Assembly (NCBI RefSeq): GCF_900103325.1
Contig: NZ_FMXM01000009.1
Span: forward strand, 1 to 64,000
DNA: 64,000 nucleotides
Origin: Mesorhizobium qingshengii
GTDB taxonomy: Bacteria; Pseudomonadota; Alphaproteobacteria; Rhizobiales; Rhizobiaceae
Direction of reading: 5' to 3'
The first letter of the stretch is position 1; each line of letters opens with the position of its first letter. Below the pieces are notes generated by a model. That model was not told the origin of the DNA, did not search any database, and saw nothing but the letters and a program-made list of their open reading frames with translations. The position numbers were made by a program, and so were the translations under genes. This document shows positions 8,707 to 16,605 of this stretch, piece after piece.

Positions 8707-9423
8707 ATGGCTGATTCCGACAATAGCATGACTCTGCCTTTCGTCACCCGCAGGCGAGTACTTGCGGGAGGGGTGATCACGTCCATCGCTTTGGTGCTCG
8801 AGAAAAGTGCGCTTGCCGGCAACGCTGCTGCAACGAGTGCGCTCCCCGACCCAGCGCTGACGCTTTGGCGGGAATGGGAGACAGCCCACAAGCTGACCGA
8901 GCGGCTTTGCCGCAGGCAGCAGCGCCTGGAGACGAGGCTTGTCGAGAGCGTCGGCTTTCCTTGTGCAACCGTCCGCCTGCCAGAGAGTGGGGACGTGACG
9001 ATCCACTCGATCGAAGCGCTCAATGAAGTGCTCGGCAAGGGGCCGGATATGGCGGCTCTACGCAAGAAGGCCGAAGCTGATTTCGCATTGCATCAGGCAC
9101 GCTGGGATGCGGCCGCCGAGGAGGCCGGTTACACCGCAGCACTCAGGGCCGAGCGCGAGGCTGGCGATAGGGCAGAGCACCTGCTGGAAGCGTTCTCAAC
9201 TACCCCCGCCACGACTCTCGCCGGTGTGGCGGGCAAGCTCGATGCTGTGTTGCGCGAGGGCGAGGCGTGGGAAGAATGCTTGGAGTTCCCCTGGCCGCAA
9301 ATCCGCTCGGCGCTCAGCGATCTGGAGCGCATCGGGAAGCAGACGATGCCGGAACAGTTCTCTCACGACGAGCGGCGTCCCAAGCTCCGCAGCCGGCGGG
9401 CTGGCTGCTGTTTCCGCGCCTGA
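8707..9423 (+). CDS. Putative exported protein with twin-arginine-like signal
   Basis: I chose ATG 8707 rather than an upstream ATG at 8635 because it places a signal at the N terminus: TRRRVLAGGVITSIALVLEK with a hydrophobic core, then Ala-rich cleavage-like residues. The mature part of about 195 residues is helical and charged (WREWETAHKLTERLCRRQQR, then many Ala/Glu heptads), suggesting a coiled-coil or helical bundle. The last 25 residues are Arg-rich and may be an altered end. I do not recognise a function; similar proteins occur on rhizobial islands. It is followed after 22 bp by the next gene, probably in one operon. Confidence 0.6.
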   Translation: MADSDNSMTLPFVTRRRVLAGGVITSIALVLEKSALAGNAAATSALPDPALTLWREWETAHKLTERLCRRQQRLETRLVESVGFPCATVRLPESGDVTIHSIEALNEVLGKGPDMAALRKKAEADFALHQARWDAAAEEAGYTAALRAEREAGDRAEHLLEAFSTTPATTLAGVAGKLDAVLREGEAWEECLEFPWPQIRSALSDLERIGKQTMPEQFSHDERRPKLRSRRAGCCFRA

Positions 9424-9445
9424 AAGGCGAAGAAGGAGGCGAGAT

Positions 9446-9853
9446 ATGAAGACCCGTCCAACCCAATTTCCGGATTCAACGGAGACGCCCTCAATTTGCG
9501 GCGAAGCGTCTGCCTCCCGTCACCCTGCAACCGCCAGGCAATTGCCAGCACGGGACGCTCTTGCGGCATCTCACCATCCGCCGGCGAGCGATCCCGATCT
9601 GGTGGACGCCTTCAACCGAGACGCGGCCTTGAAGAAATGGACCGTGCCTGAAGCTGCAGAGGCAGCGAAAGCTCTGTGGGGAAAGACAGCCGCGACCGCA
9701 ATCGCCTGGTGCGCCTTCTCGGCGCATTGCGACGGGAGGACGCAGGAGTTCCGGTTCTGGTTTCGGGTATTCACTGATCTTCAAGCGGGTTTGCCCGACT
9801 CCGAAGCGGGAGCGACAGGGCCCAAGCCTCAAGGTGCTCGGGCCTTGTCATGA
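9446..9853 (+). CDS. Hypothetical protein, second gene of a two-gene operon
   Basis: The protein has 135 residues and starts at ATG 9446 behind a strong GAAGGAGGC ribosome site. The N-terminal 50 residues are low-complexity and probably disordered. Residues 50-115 are more ordered (DPDLVDAFNRDAALKKWTV, AAKALWGKTAATAIAWCAF, EFRFWFRVFTDL). I do not recognise the family. Its last 28 codons overlap, on the opposite strand, the truncated end of a PIN-domain gene, so the present C terminus may have been created by a junction between two decayed segments near 9800-9850. Confidence 0.5.
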   Translation: MKTRPTQFPDSTETPSICGEASASRHPATARQLPARDALAASHHPPASDPDLVDAFNRDAALKKWTVPEAAEAAKALWGKTAATAIAWCAFSAHCDGRTQEFRFWFRVFTDLQAGLPDSEAGATGPKPQGARALS

Positions 9854-9995
9854 CCGCCTGGTACTCGGTCATCAACGTCACCGAAACGATGAGCGTCAAC
9901 CGGCGTTCCAAAGCCGCCGCCAACAGTTGGCGCGCGGCGCCAGCGTCACTTCGGATCGCCGCCACCAAGCTCGCCGTATCGAGAAGCAGTCTCAT
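9771..9995 (-). pseudogene. Truncated PIN-domain toxin
   Basis: From ATG 9995 the frame encodes 74 residues beginning MRLLLDTASLVAAIRS, with a second acidic motif in VTLMTEYQAV. These are the first strand-Asp and the central Glu of a PIN ribonuclease of the putative toxin family COG1569. That family is usually about 135-145 residues, so the C-terminal half with the other metal-binding aspartates is missing and is replaced by 16 unrelated residues. No antitoxin gene is recognisable upstream. It is probably inactive. Confidence 0.6.
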
Positions 9996-10187
9996 GCAAG
10001 CATATTGGATATCGCCTGCGATATTGCAGGAGCCTCGAGCTTTGACAATTTGGCTCGGTTTCGGAATTCCCAAATCGCAGCCCGCAAGTATTTGCACGCC
10101 ACCGTACGACCGCACTGCAACTGAACTTGTCCTGCTGATCATCACGCCGCTCAATGTCCTTGATCTACACAGAAGAGCGGGCATGCC

Positions 10188-10418
10188 ATGGTGGACGAGG
10201 CCAAACCTGGGAACGACAGCGCAAGCCATGATTACAAAGCTAACATGTCGGCACGAGACATGGCTGAACGGGCCGTCCTGTCGATCGCCTGTTTGTTGGG
10301 TCGGCGGGTTGCTCGGGTGCATTTCGAGGAATTGCAGACGGCCAATGACAACAAGGTTCATCCTCCTGAGAAAGCACCGTCAGAAGGGGAGGGTGGGGAC
10401 GGCGGCGGCGGACATTAG
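10188..10418 (+). CDS. Small acidic/Gly-rich protein upstream of a serine recombinase
   Basis: The predicted protein has 76 residues, begins MVDEAKPGNDSASHDYK and contains one short helical segment (SARDMAERAVLSIACLLGRR). Its tail is rich in Glu, Gly and His. It ends 24 bp before the recombinase start and is likely co-transcribed with it. Small genes of this kind often precede large serine recombinases in rhizobia, but their function is unknown. Confidence 0.5.
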   Translation: MVDEAKPGNDSASHDYKANMSARDMAERAVLSIACLLGRRVARVHFEELQTANDNKVHPPEKAPSEGEGGDGGGGH

Positions 10419-10442
10419 CAAACAGAGGCAGAGGAGCGGTCC

Positions 10443-12068
10443 ATGACCCGTGTCGCGCTGTATGCTCGTTACTCATCCGACAACCAGCGCGAAGCCTCTA
10501 TCGAGGATCAGCTGCGGCTTTGCCGAGAACTCGCGGCCAGGGAGAAGTGGAGCGTCGTTGGGACCTATGCCGATGCCGCCATATCCGGCTCAAGCATTAT
10601 CCGTCGACCAGATATCCAGCGGCTTCTCACCGATGCTCAAAGCGGGCAATTTGAGATCGTTCTAGCCGAGGCACTCGATCGCCTGTCACGCGACCAGGAG
10701 GACGTAGCCGGCCTCTTCAAGCGGCTGCGCTTTGCAGGTGTCAGGATCGTCACTCTCTCGGAGGGTGCTGTAGACGAACTGCACGTGGGCCTCAAAGGAA
10801 CGATGAACGCGTTGTTCCTGCGCGACCTTGCCGTCAAAATCAGGCGAGGTCAAAGCGGCCGCATATTGAACGGCTACAACGCCGGCGGCCTCTCCTATGG
10901 CTATCGCGTGGTCAAAAAGCTCGATGAACGCGGCGAACCGATCCGCGGTCTACGCGAGATCGATGAGGATCAAGCCGAGGTCGTGCGTCGGATTTTTCGG
11001 GAGTTCGCGGCTGGTCAATCGGCACGTACGATAGCTGCAGGCCTCAACAAGCAAGGTATCCCATCACCCTTTGGGGGTGCGTGGGGCGCCTCTACCATCA
11101 ATGGCAATCTCAAGCGGAGAAGCGGCTTTCTCTACAACGAAGCCTATATCGGGCTGCTCGTCTTCAATCGTCTCCAAATGCGCAAGGATCCCGAGACTGG
11201 GAAGCGCATCTCGCGGCCGAACCTTCCGGAAACCTGGCAGGTCGTTGAAGTGCCGCATCTGCGCATCATCGACGATGAGCTGTGGGATGCGGTGCAAGTC
11301 CGCAAGAAGCTTTATGGAGGCATGAAACTCCATCACCGCCGACGCCCGAAGCACATGTTCTCGGGGCTTGTGCGGTGCGGCTGCTGTGGCGCTTCCTATA
11401 CGGTGAAGAATAGAGACCAGCTTGCTTGTGCCGCGCACCGGGAGAAAGGCACTTGTGCCAATAACAGGACGATCCGTGTTGGCGAGCTTGAGAAGCGTGT
11501 GCTTGAAGGCATCCAGCGGCGCTTGCTGGCGCCAGATGCCATTGCAGGCTTCCTTGCTGAATATCATGCTGAGCATAAGCGTCTGAACGCCATGAACCGC
11601 GAACGGCAAAGGGAAGTCGAAAGGCGGCATGCCAGCATCGACAGGCAGATCGCTAATATCGTCGATGCTATCGCTGACGGTGTCGCGACGATCAGCATGA
11701 AATCGAAGCTACTGGACCTCGAGCGCGAAAAGGAGAATCTAGCCCGAGAGCTTCAGGCGATGGCGGCCGCGGAAAGCATTGTGGAGTTTCATCCGGCCGC
11801 GGTGACGGTTTACCGTCGGCAAGTATCCGAGCTCCAGGACGCGTTGCAATCCGATGAGCGCGAGCGCCACGAGGCGGCGAGGATCATCCGCTCGCTGGTC
11901 ACGGGGATTGATATCATTCCGACGGAGGGTAGGGGAAAGGTTGAGCTGAAAGTCCGCGGTGCGCTGGCGGAGCTTCTGAACCTGCCAAATCGTAAACCAG
12001 GAACAGCGCCTAACGCTGCAGTGATGGTAGCGGGAGAGGGACTTGAACCCCCGACCCCAGGATTATGA
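10443..12068 (+). CDS. Large serine site-specific recombinase
   Basis: The protein is 541 residues. Residues 1-145 form the resolvase catalytic domain with nucleophile Ser11 in YARYSSDNQ and the Arg motif ALDRLSRD. Residues 160-280 are the recombinase domain (LSYGYRV, then GLNKQGIPSPFGGAW). A zinc ribbon follows at about 310-345 (CGCCGASY and a later CAAH...C cluster), then a long coiled coil at about 370-450. The last 15 codons lie inside the 45-bp copy of the tRNA-Met 3' end (12025-12069), so the C-terminal GEGLEPPTPGL is read from tRNA sequence, not native recombinase sequence. It may mediate excision or integration of the left-hand island or simply be a passenger. Confidence 0.85.
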   Translation: MTRVALYARYSSDNQREASIEDQLRLCRELAAREKWSVVGTYADAAISGSSIIRRPDIQRLLTDAQSGQFEIVLAEALDRLSRDQEDVAGLFKRLRFAGVRIVTLSEGAVDELHVGLKGTMNALFLRDLAVKIRRGQSGRILNGYNAGGLSYGYRVVKKLDERGEPIRGLREIDEDQAEVVRRIFREFAAGQSARTIAAGLNKQGIPSPFGGAWGASTINGNLKRRSGFLYNEAYIGLLVFNRLQMRKDPETGKRISRPNLPETWQVVEVPHLRIIDDELWDAVQVRKKLYGGMKLHHRRRPKHMFSGLVRCGCCGASYTVKNRDQLACAAHREKGTCANNRTIRVGELEKRVLEGIQRRLLAPDAIAGFLAEYHAEHKRLNAMNRERQREVERRHASIDRQIANIVDAIADGVATISMKSKLLDLEREKENLARELQAMAAAESIVEFHPAAVTVYRRQVSELQDALQSDERERHEAARIIRSLVTGIDIIPTEGRGKVELKVRGALAELLNLPNRKPGTAPNAAVMVAGEGLEPPTPGL

Positions 12069-12069
12069 T
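12025..12069 (-). repeat. Copy of tRNA-Met 3' end: attachment-site repeat
   Basis: These 45 bp are identical to 13329-13373, the 3' part of the intact tRNA-Met gene from within the anticodon loop to CCA. The identity stops abruptly on both sides. Duplicated 3' tRNA segments are made by integration of elements that carry a tRNA-restoring att site. Here it marks the boundary between the serine-recombinase segment and a 1.3-kb segment next to the tRNA. Confidence 0.85.
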
Positions 12070-12129
12070 GCTTGGTAGGACCGTTGATTTAATTATCAAA
12101 ATTGGTCGTTTGTCGCGCCTATGTCGCGT

Positions 12130-12627
12130 TCACCCCAAGAGCGCGCGTTCTGCGGCAGCCATTTCGTCGGCGTCATCGCCATGCGGGAACAGGTGCCCGT
12201 AGACGCCCATGGTCATAACGATCGAGCTATGTCCGAGCCGTTCCTGAATGACCTTCGGAGGTGGGGCGAGACCGCCGTCCTGCGGCCGATTGATCAACCA
12301 CGATGCATAGAAGTGACGGAGAGAATGCATGCCGCCATATTTGGCCTGCACGATTATGGTCTTGCCGTTTTCGCGGGTTTTGTCGTTCGCAACCGCCACC
12401 CTGGCCGCAACCTGAGTCGGAAGGAAACCGCGCTTTGTCATGTTCGATCGGCTTTCGATGTTGCCGCTTCCGGTCGGGAACACGTAGTGCAATTCCCTGA
12501 CCTGATTCCCTTCGGCGTCGTTGCCAATCATGCGACGTGGGCAGGCGGGCCTCCACTCTCTCGATGCATTGATCACAGTCGGCGGGACCGGGATCGTTCT
12601 TTCGCCTGCTAAGAGGTGCTTGCGCAT
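12130..12627 (-). pseudogene. Tyrosine integrase, C-terminal fragment
   Basis: The 165-residue frame carries the second half of a phage/ICE-type integrase: the AGERTIPVPP strand, the box II HSLRH motif with the second catalytic Arg, LGHSS, and the nucleophile Tyr in GVYGHLFP. The N-terminal DNA-binding domains and the first catalytic Arg are missing. A stop codon lies directly upstream of the ATG in frame, and residual similarity appears to shift frame just upstream, so this is a 5'-truncated remnant. Its 3' end is 60 bp from the att repeat at 12025. It is probably the integrase that created the tRNA-Met repeats. Confidence 0.75.
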
Positions 12628-12714
12628 CTCGGCCGATCAAAGAGGAAGACATTTCCACTTTGCCCGCTGCCTCACGGTGGCGGGACTTTCTTCCCCGTGC
12701 GGAATTCCGCCGAT

Positions 12715-13122
12715 TCAGCGTGTGGCCGGTGATAACTCAGACGCCGAGCGCACGCTGGCACTTGAGAAAACCACAAAGGCGAAAAGCAGCACCGCAGCGG
12801 CCACGATCAGCGAGCCCGCAGCGACGACCGGCTCAAGCGCCGTATTCCCGTGCAGCATCAAATACAGCGCCGGCAACATCACCACCAAGCCGACGTTGTA
12901 AAGGCCGTAGTGGGCCATTGCGATTTTCCGCTCTGCCTTTGCCGGGTTAAGGGCGTAGTAGCCGCCGAAGATTGCGCTTGTGACCCATCCGAGCAGATTG
13001 ATGTGTGCATGCGCCGGGAAGGCACCGTGGTCTCCCGAAATCGCCATTTGCAAGCCGGCGCCAATCCCCAAAATGAGCCAAACGACGGCCGTCTTAAAGA
13101 AAAGATCCGAAACCTTAGGCAT
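12715..13122 (-). CDS. Small haem-copper-oxidase-like membrane protein (NorB/CcoN-like)
   Basis: The protein has 135 residues, starts at ATG 13122 behind GGGAGGAAGTGAC and has four predicted membrane helices at about 9-30, 38-58, 70-90 and 98-120. The segment AHAHINLLGW resembles the haem-ligand region of NorB/CcoN subunit I, and the protein looks like a short four-helix version of that fold. Comparable single genes in rhizobia are labelled cytochrome oxidase subunit I-like; their role is not established. It lies between the two att repeats and is therefore probably island cargo. Confidence 0.7.
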   Translation of the reverse strand: MPKVSDLFFKTAVVWLILGIGAGLQMAISGDHGAFPAHAHINLLGWVTSAIFGGYYALNPAKAERKIAMAHYGLYNVGLVVMLPALYLMLHGNTALEPVVAAGSLIVAAAVLLFAFVVFSSASVRSASELSPATR

Positions 13123-13328
13123 GTCACTTCCTCCCTAGAATCCCCGATTCCAATGCGGCGAGATTAGTGTTTCCTAAAATGCGATGCAATCATGTCGCAC
13201 GGACTTGCCGATAGTGTCAGGAAACCCTTGGAAATCAACCGTAGTGGTTTGCAACATGGCGCGACATGGAATCAGCCGCCAAGATGCATTCGATTGCACC
13301 TAAGTGGCTGATTTTATTTGATGAATTT

Positions 13329-13405
13329 TGGTAGCGGGAGAGGGACTTGAACCCCCGACCCCAGGATTATGATTCCCGTGCTCTAACCAACTGAGCTACC
13401 CCGCC
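13329..13405 (-). tRNA. tRNA-Met (anticodon CAT)
   Basis: The minus strand folds as a 77-nt tRNA with an encoded CCA end. The 7-bp acceptor begins GGCGGGG and is followed by TAGCTCAG of the D arm. The anticodon stem CGGGA/TCCTG encloses loop ATCATAA with anticodon CAT, and the T arm has GGTTCAAGTCC. The sequence does not show the initiator's three G-C pairs in the anticodon stem, so it is likely the elongator tRNA, although a CAT tRNA-Ile2 cannot be fully excluded. Its 3' 45 bp are the att core repeated at 12025. Confidence 0.93.
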
Positions 13406-13646
13406 AGGGCGGCGAAAGGCCCGAAATCCGCCTCAAATCGAAAGGCATGTCCGAGCGTTCGCCAAGGTCGCGCGGATATAAGGTTGGGAGGGTGAGCCTG
13501 TCAAGCTTCGAAGCAACCGCCGCGCCGGCTTATTGTCGCCGCCGAAAAGCTTTGCCGCACAGACATTTGAGCGCGGCTGCCGGGGTTGAGTTCGAGGGGA
13601 CACGTCGCTATGTCTCGGCCACGACTTCTTAGAGTTTGAAAAACAG

Positions 13647-14606
13647 ATGAAACCGCGCATTGCAGTCCTCGGTTGCGGATACTGGGGCAGCAACCACATC
13701 CGCACCCTCAAGGCGCTTGGCGCGCTGCACGCGGTCTCCGACCTCAACCGTGCCCGTGCCGAAGGCTTCGCCAGCGAGCAGGACTGTCTGGCGATCGAGC
13801 CCGACCAGTTGTTCGTCCGTGACGACATCGACGCCATCGTCATGGCGCTGCCGCCGCAGTTCCATGCCGATCTTGCCGTGCGCGCCGTCGAGAGCGGCAA
13901 GGATGTGCTGGTGGAAAAGCCGATCGCGCTGACGGTGGCGGACGCCGAGCGCGCGGTGCAAGCCGCTAAGGACAACGGCCGCGTCTTCATGGTCGGCCAT
14001 GTCTTGCGTTTCCATCCCGCCTTCGAGATCCTCAAAGGGTTGATCGACAATGGCGAGCTCGGCGAAGTCCGCTATATCCACTCTCACCGGCTCGGCCTCG
14101 GCAAGTTCCACACCGAGAATGATGCATTGTGGGACCTGGCGCCGCATGATCTGTCGATGATCCTCGCCATCACCGGCACGGAGCCGATCGAGGTGCGCGG
14201 CGAGGGCGCCGCCCTGCTCGACAATCTCAGCGACTTCGCGCATCTGCACATGCGCTTTCCCAACGGCCTGCGCAGCCATCTCTTCGCCTCGCGGCTCAAT
14301 CCCTATCGCGAGCGGCGGCTGACCGTCGTCGGCACCAAGGCGATGGCGGTGTTCGACGATGTCGAGCCATGGGAACGCAAGCTTGCCGTCTATCGCCACG
14401 CGGTGTGGCAGGACAGCGGCCAATGGGCCTTCACCACCAATGAGCCGTCCTACGTCGCGGTTGCACAGGGCATGCCGCTGACGCGCGAGCTGGAGCATTT
14501 CATCCAGTGCATCGAGACGCGGGCCGAGCCCCGTACCAGCGGCGAGGAAGCCATCAGGGTGCTGCGCATCCTAACCGCGGGCACCGTCACGCATACCAAG
14601 TCCTGA
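13647..14606 (+). CDS. Gfo/Idh/MocA-family oxidoreductase
   Basis: This 319-residue NAD(P)-dependent sugar-type dehydrogenase has an N-terminal Rossmann motif GCGYWGSNH at about residues 9-17, the family signature EKPIALTV at about 92 and a C-terminal alpha/beta domain with HDLSMI that probably holds the substrate-binding histidine. The sequence is closest in style to WlbA/nucleotide-sugar 3-dehydrogenases, but the substrate cannot be read from sequence. It follows the tRNA gene by 240 bp and is convergent with mnmA, with a hairpin between them. Confidence 0.8.
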   Translation: MKPRIAVLGCGYWGSNHIRTLKALGALHAVSDLNRARAEGFASEQDCLAIEPDQLFVRDDIDAIVMALPPQFHADLAVRAVESGKDVLVEKPIALTVADAERAVQAAKDNGRVFMVGHVLRFHPAFEILKGLIDNGELGEVRYIHSHRLGLGKFHTENDALWDLAPHDLSMILAITGTEPIEVRGEGAALLDNLSDFAHLHMRFPNGLRSHLFASRLNPYRERRLTVVGTKAMAVFDDVEPWERKLAVYRHAVWQDSGQWAFTTNEPSYVAVAQGMPLTRELEHFIQCIETRAEPRTSGEEAIRVLRILTAGTVTHTKS

Positions 14607-14617
14607 GCGAGGGCCTG

Positions 14618-14649
14618 GAATTCTATTCTGGCGACCAGAGTAGAATTTC
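14618..14649. repeat. Intergenic hairpin between convergent genes
   Basis: GAATTCTATTCTGG at 14618-14631 pairs with CCAGAGTAGAATTTC at 14635-14649 with one weak pair. It lies between the ends of the oxidoreductase (14606) and mnmA (14676) genes and could act as a bidirectional terminator, although no T tract follows. It contains a TTCTACT motif like that in the palindrome at 54454-54476. Confidence 0.5.
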
Positions 14650-14675
14650 GAAGCGGTCTCCGAGAGGATAGCGGT

Positions 14676-15866
14676 CTATTCGGCGGGAATCCGCGCCGGC
14701 CTGGCGGCAAGCCGGGTCAGCATGGCCTCGGCCTCGGCGCCACGCTCGGAACGCTCGATGAAGCCGCCGCCGAGCACGCGGGCCTCGTTGCCATCATCGG
14801 AATAGAGCACGCAGGCCTGTCCCGGCGCGATGCCGGACTCGCCGTCGACCAGTTCCACCCATGTCACGCCATTGCCGTGATGCAGCACGGCCGGGCGCGG
14901 CGGGCGCGCCGAGCGGACCTTGGCGAACAGTTCCAGGCCGCCGGCGGGAACATCGGCCAGCGGCCCGTCGCCCAACCAGTTCATGTTGCGCAGATAGATC
15001 TTGTGCGTCTCCAGCGCCTCGCGCGGGCCGACGACGACGCGGGCGCGGTCGGCGTCGAGATGGACGACGTAGAGCGGTTCGCCGGAAGCGATGCCGATGC
15101 CGCGGCGCTGGCCGATCGTGTAGCGCAGGATGCCCTCGTGGCGGCCGAGCACGCGGCCGTCGATATGGACGATGTCGCCAGGATTGGCCGCCGTCGGCTT
15201 CAGCTTGGCGATGATGTCGGAATATTTGCCTTGCGGCACGAAACAGATGTCCTGGCTGTCCTGCTTGGCGGCGACCGTCAGTCCCATTTCCTCGGCGATG
15301 GCGCGAACCTGCGGCTTCGACAGGCCGCCAAGCGGAAAGCGCAGATAATCGATCTGCGCCTGCGTGGTGGCGAACAGGAAATAGCTCTGGTCGCGGTCGG
15401 CGTCGACCGGCCGGTAGAGCGCTCGGTGGGCGCCATTGGCGCCGGAACGGATATAGTGGCCGGTGGCCAGCGCTTCGGCGCCAAGGTCCTTGGCGGTGGC
15501 GAGCAGATCGGCGAACTTCACCGTCTGGTTGCAGGAAACGCAAGGGATCGGCGTCTCGCCGGCGACGTAGCTCTCGGCGAAGGGATCGATGACCGCCTTG
15601 CGGAAGCGTTCCTCGTAGTCGAGCACATAGTGCGGAATGCCGAGCGTCTCGGAGACTCGGCGGGCATCGTCGATGTCCTGCCCGGCGCAGCATGAGCCGG
15701 CCCGGTGTGTCGCCGCGCCATGGTCGTAGAGCTGCAAGGTGACGCCGACGACATCATAGCCCTCGCGCTTCAGCAGGCCGGCGACGACCGATGAATCAAC
15801 GCCGCCCGACATGGCGACGACGATACGGGTGTTTTCGGGACGTCCGGGAAGGTCGAGGCTGTTCAT
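14676..15866 (-). CDS. mnmA: tRNA-specific 2-thiouridylase MnmA
   Basis: The protein has 396 residues. MnmA thiolates U34 of tRNAs for Lys, Glu and Gln, using ATP and a persulfide relay. Visible features are the PP-loop SGGVDSS at residues 20-26, the catalytic cysteine segment [11 protein letters not shown] at about 107-117, ATGHY, and the second cysteine in [11 protein letters not shown] at about 210. The C-terminal beta-barrel carries RYTIGQRRG. All expected motifs are intact and the length is normal. It is a chromosomal housekeeping gene, transcribed alone. Confidence 0.95.
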   Translation of the reverse strand: MNSLDLPGRPENTRIVVAMSGGVDSSVVAGLLKREGYDVVGVTLQLYDHGAATHRAGSCCAGQDIDDARRVSETLGIPHYVLDYEERFRKAVIDPFAESYVAGETPIPCVSCNQTVKFADLLATAKDLGAEALATGHYIRSGANGAHRALYRPVDADRDQSYFLFATTQAQIDYLRFPLGGLSKPQVRAIAEEMGLTVAAKQDSQDICFVPQGKYSDIIAKLKPTAANPGDIVHIDGRVLGRHEGILRYTIGQRRGIGIASGEPLYVVHLDADRARVVVGPREALETHKIYLRNMNWLGDGPLADVPAGGLELFAKVRSARPPRPAVLHHGNGVTWVELVDGESGIAPGQACVLYSDDGNEARVLGGGFIERSERGAEAEAMLTRLAARPARIPAE

Positions 15867-16050
15867 GGTTCTTTCATTCTGCCCGGCGCTGAATGCCAGT
15901 GGCTGGAATATAGGTCAAGCACTACGGCTGCGCCAGCTTTGAGGGCCTGCCGATTTTGTGTCCGAATCCGAACCAGCCGCGAGGTGTTTAAAATGCTGAC
16001 CAAAAGACTAACGCGGCGTTCATGATCCTTACCTAGTCATTAGGGTCTGC

Positions 16051-16065
16051 TTAGGCAAATTTTAA
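16051..16065 (+). promoter_or_regulatory. CtrA-type site upstream of sciP
   Basis: TTAG at 16051-16054, seven bases, then TTAA at 16062-16065 match the CtrA consensus TTAA-N7-TTAA with one substitution. It lies 57 bp before the sciP start codon. In Caulobacter sciP is a CtrA-activated gene, so the position makes biological sense. Confidence 0.55.
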
Positions 16066-16121
16066 AGCTGTGGCGGTAACGTGGCGGGGATTGGGTCTTT
16101 GAGTTTTTTGTAGAGAGTACG

Positions 16122-16397
16122 ATGACCGATCTGGTTAGACCGAGAGTCAAATATGTTATCGGGCCTGACGGCAGCCCTCTTACGATTGCCGATCTGCCGC
16201 CGACGAACACACGTCGCTGGGTTATCCGGCGCAAGGCGGAAGTGGTTGCGGCGGTGCGCGGCGGGCTTTTGAGCCTCGACGAGGCATGCCAGCGCTACAA
16301 GCTGACCACCGAGGAATTCCTGTCCTGGCAGGCGTCGATCGACGAATATGGCCTTGCCGGGCTGCGCACCACGCGCATCCAGCAATACCGACATTAG
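16122..16397 (+). CDS. sciP: SciP-like CtrA inhibitor (DUF1153)
   Basis: The protein has 91 residues and the full DUF1153 pattern: RVKYVIGPDGSPLTIADLPP at the N terminus, then RWVIRRKAEVVAAVRGGLLS and the helix-turn-helix-like YKLTTEEFLSW. In Caulobacter SciP binds CtrA at promoters and blocks recruitment of RNA polymerase, helping to time swarmer-phase repression. Start and length agree with the family. The ctrA and chpT homologues lie 3-6 kb downstream in this window. Confidence 0.9.
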   Translation: MTDLVRPRVKYVIGPDGSPLTIADLPPTNTRRWVIRRKAEVVAAVRGGLLSLDEACQRYKLTTEEFLSWQASIDEYGLAGLRTTRIQQYRH

Positions 16398-16432
16398 CAG
16401 AGTTTGCTTCCGGAACGGCGATCGTGAGTCAA

Positions 16433-16457
16433 GGGGCGGCGTAAGCCGTCCTTTTTT
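16433..16457 (+). terminator. Intrinsic terminator of sciP
   Basis: GGGGCGGC at 16433-16440, loop GTAA, and GCCGTCC at 16445-16451 form a stable stem followed by six T residues (16452-16457). It lies 36 bp after the sciP stop codon. Confidence 0.8.
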
Positions 16458-16605
16458 CGCGAGCGGACACGCTTCTTGATCGGTCCTACTACGTCTACGC
16501 AAAGTCGCGTGCCGACCTGCGGGTGCGAGCCATGGGGCGGCGCGCCCTCCTTCGGAGTCCTACAGGGCGAGGTTAACGCCGATTCCCGGTCTGCATGGCC
16601 GGACT

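Larger units (their letters stand above)
12025..13373. mobile_element. 1.3-kb att-bracketed remnant next to tRNA-Met
   Basis: The two identical 45-bp tRNA-Met segments are 1,304 bp apart and enclose a truncated tyrosine integrase and one intact small membrane-protein gene. A tyrosine integrase beside a tRNA att repeat is the standard end of an integrative element, so this is probably the leftover end of an older island. The accessory DNA to the left would then be a second insertion at the same tRNA or the rest of the same one. Confidence 0.6.

Noticed and set aside
12025-12069. A second tRNA gene
   Set aside because: Only the 3' 45 nt are present; the acceptor 5' strand, D arm and half of the anticodon stem are missing.
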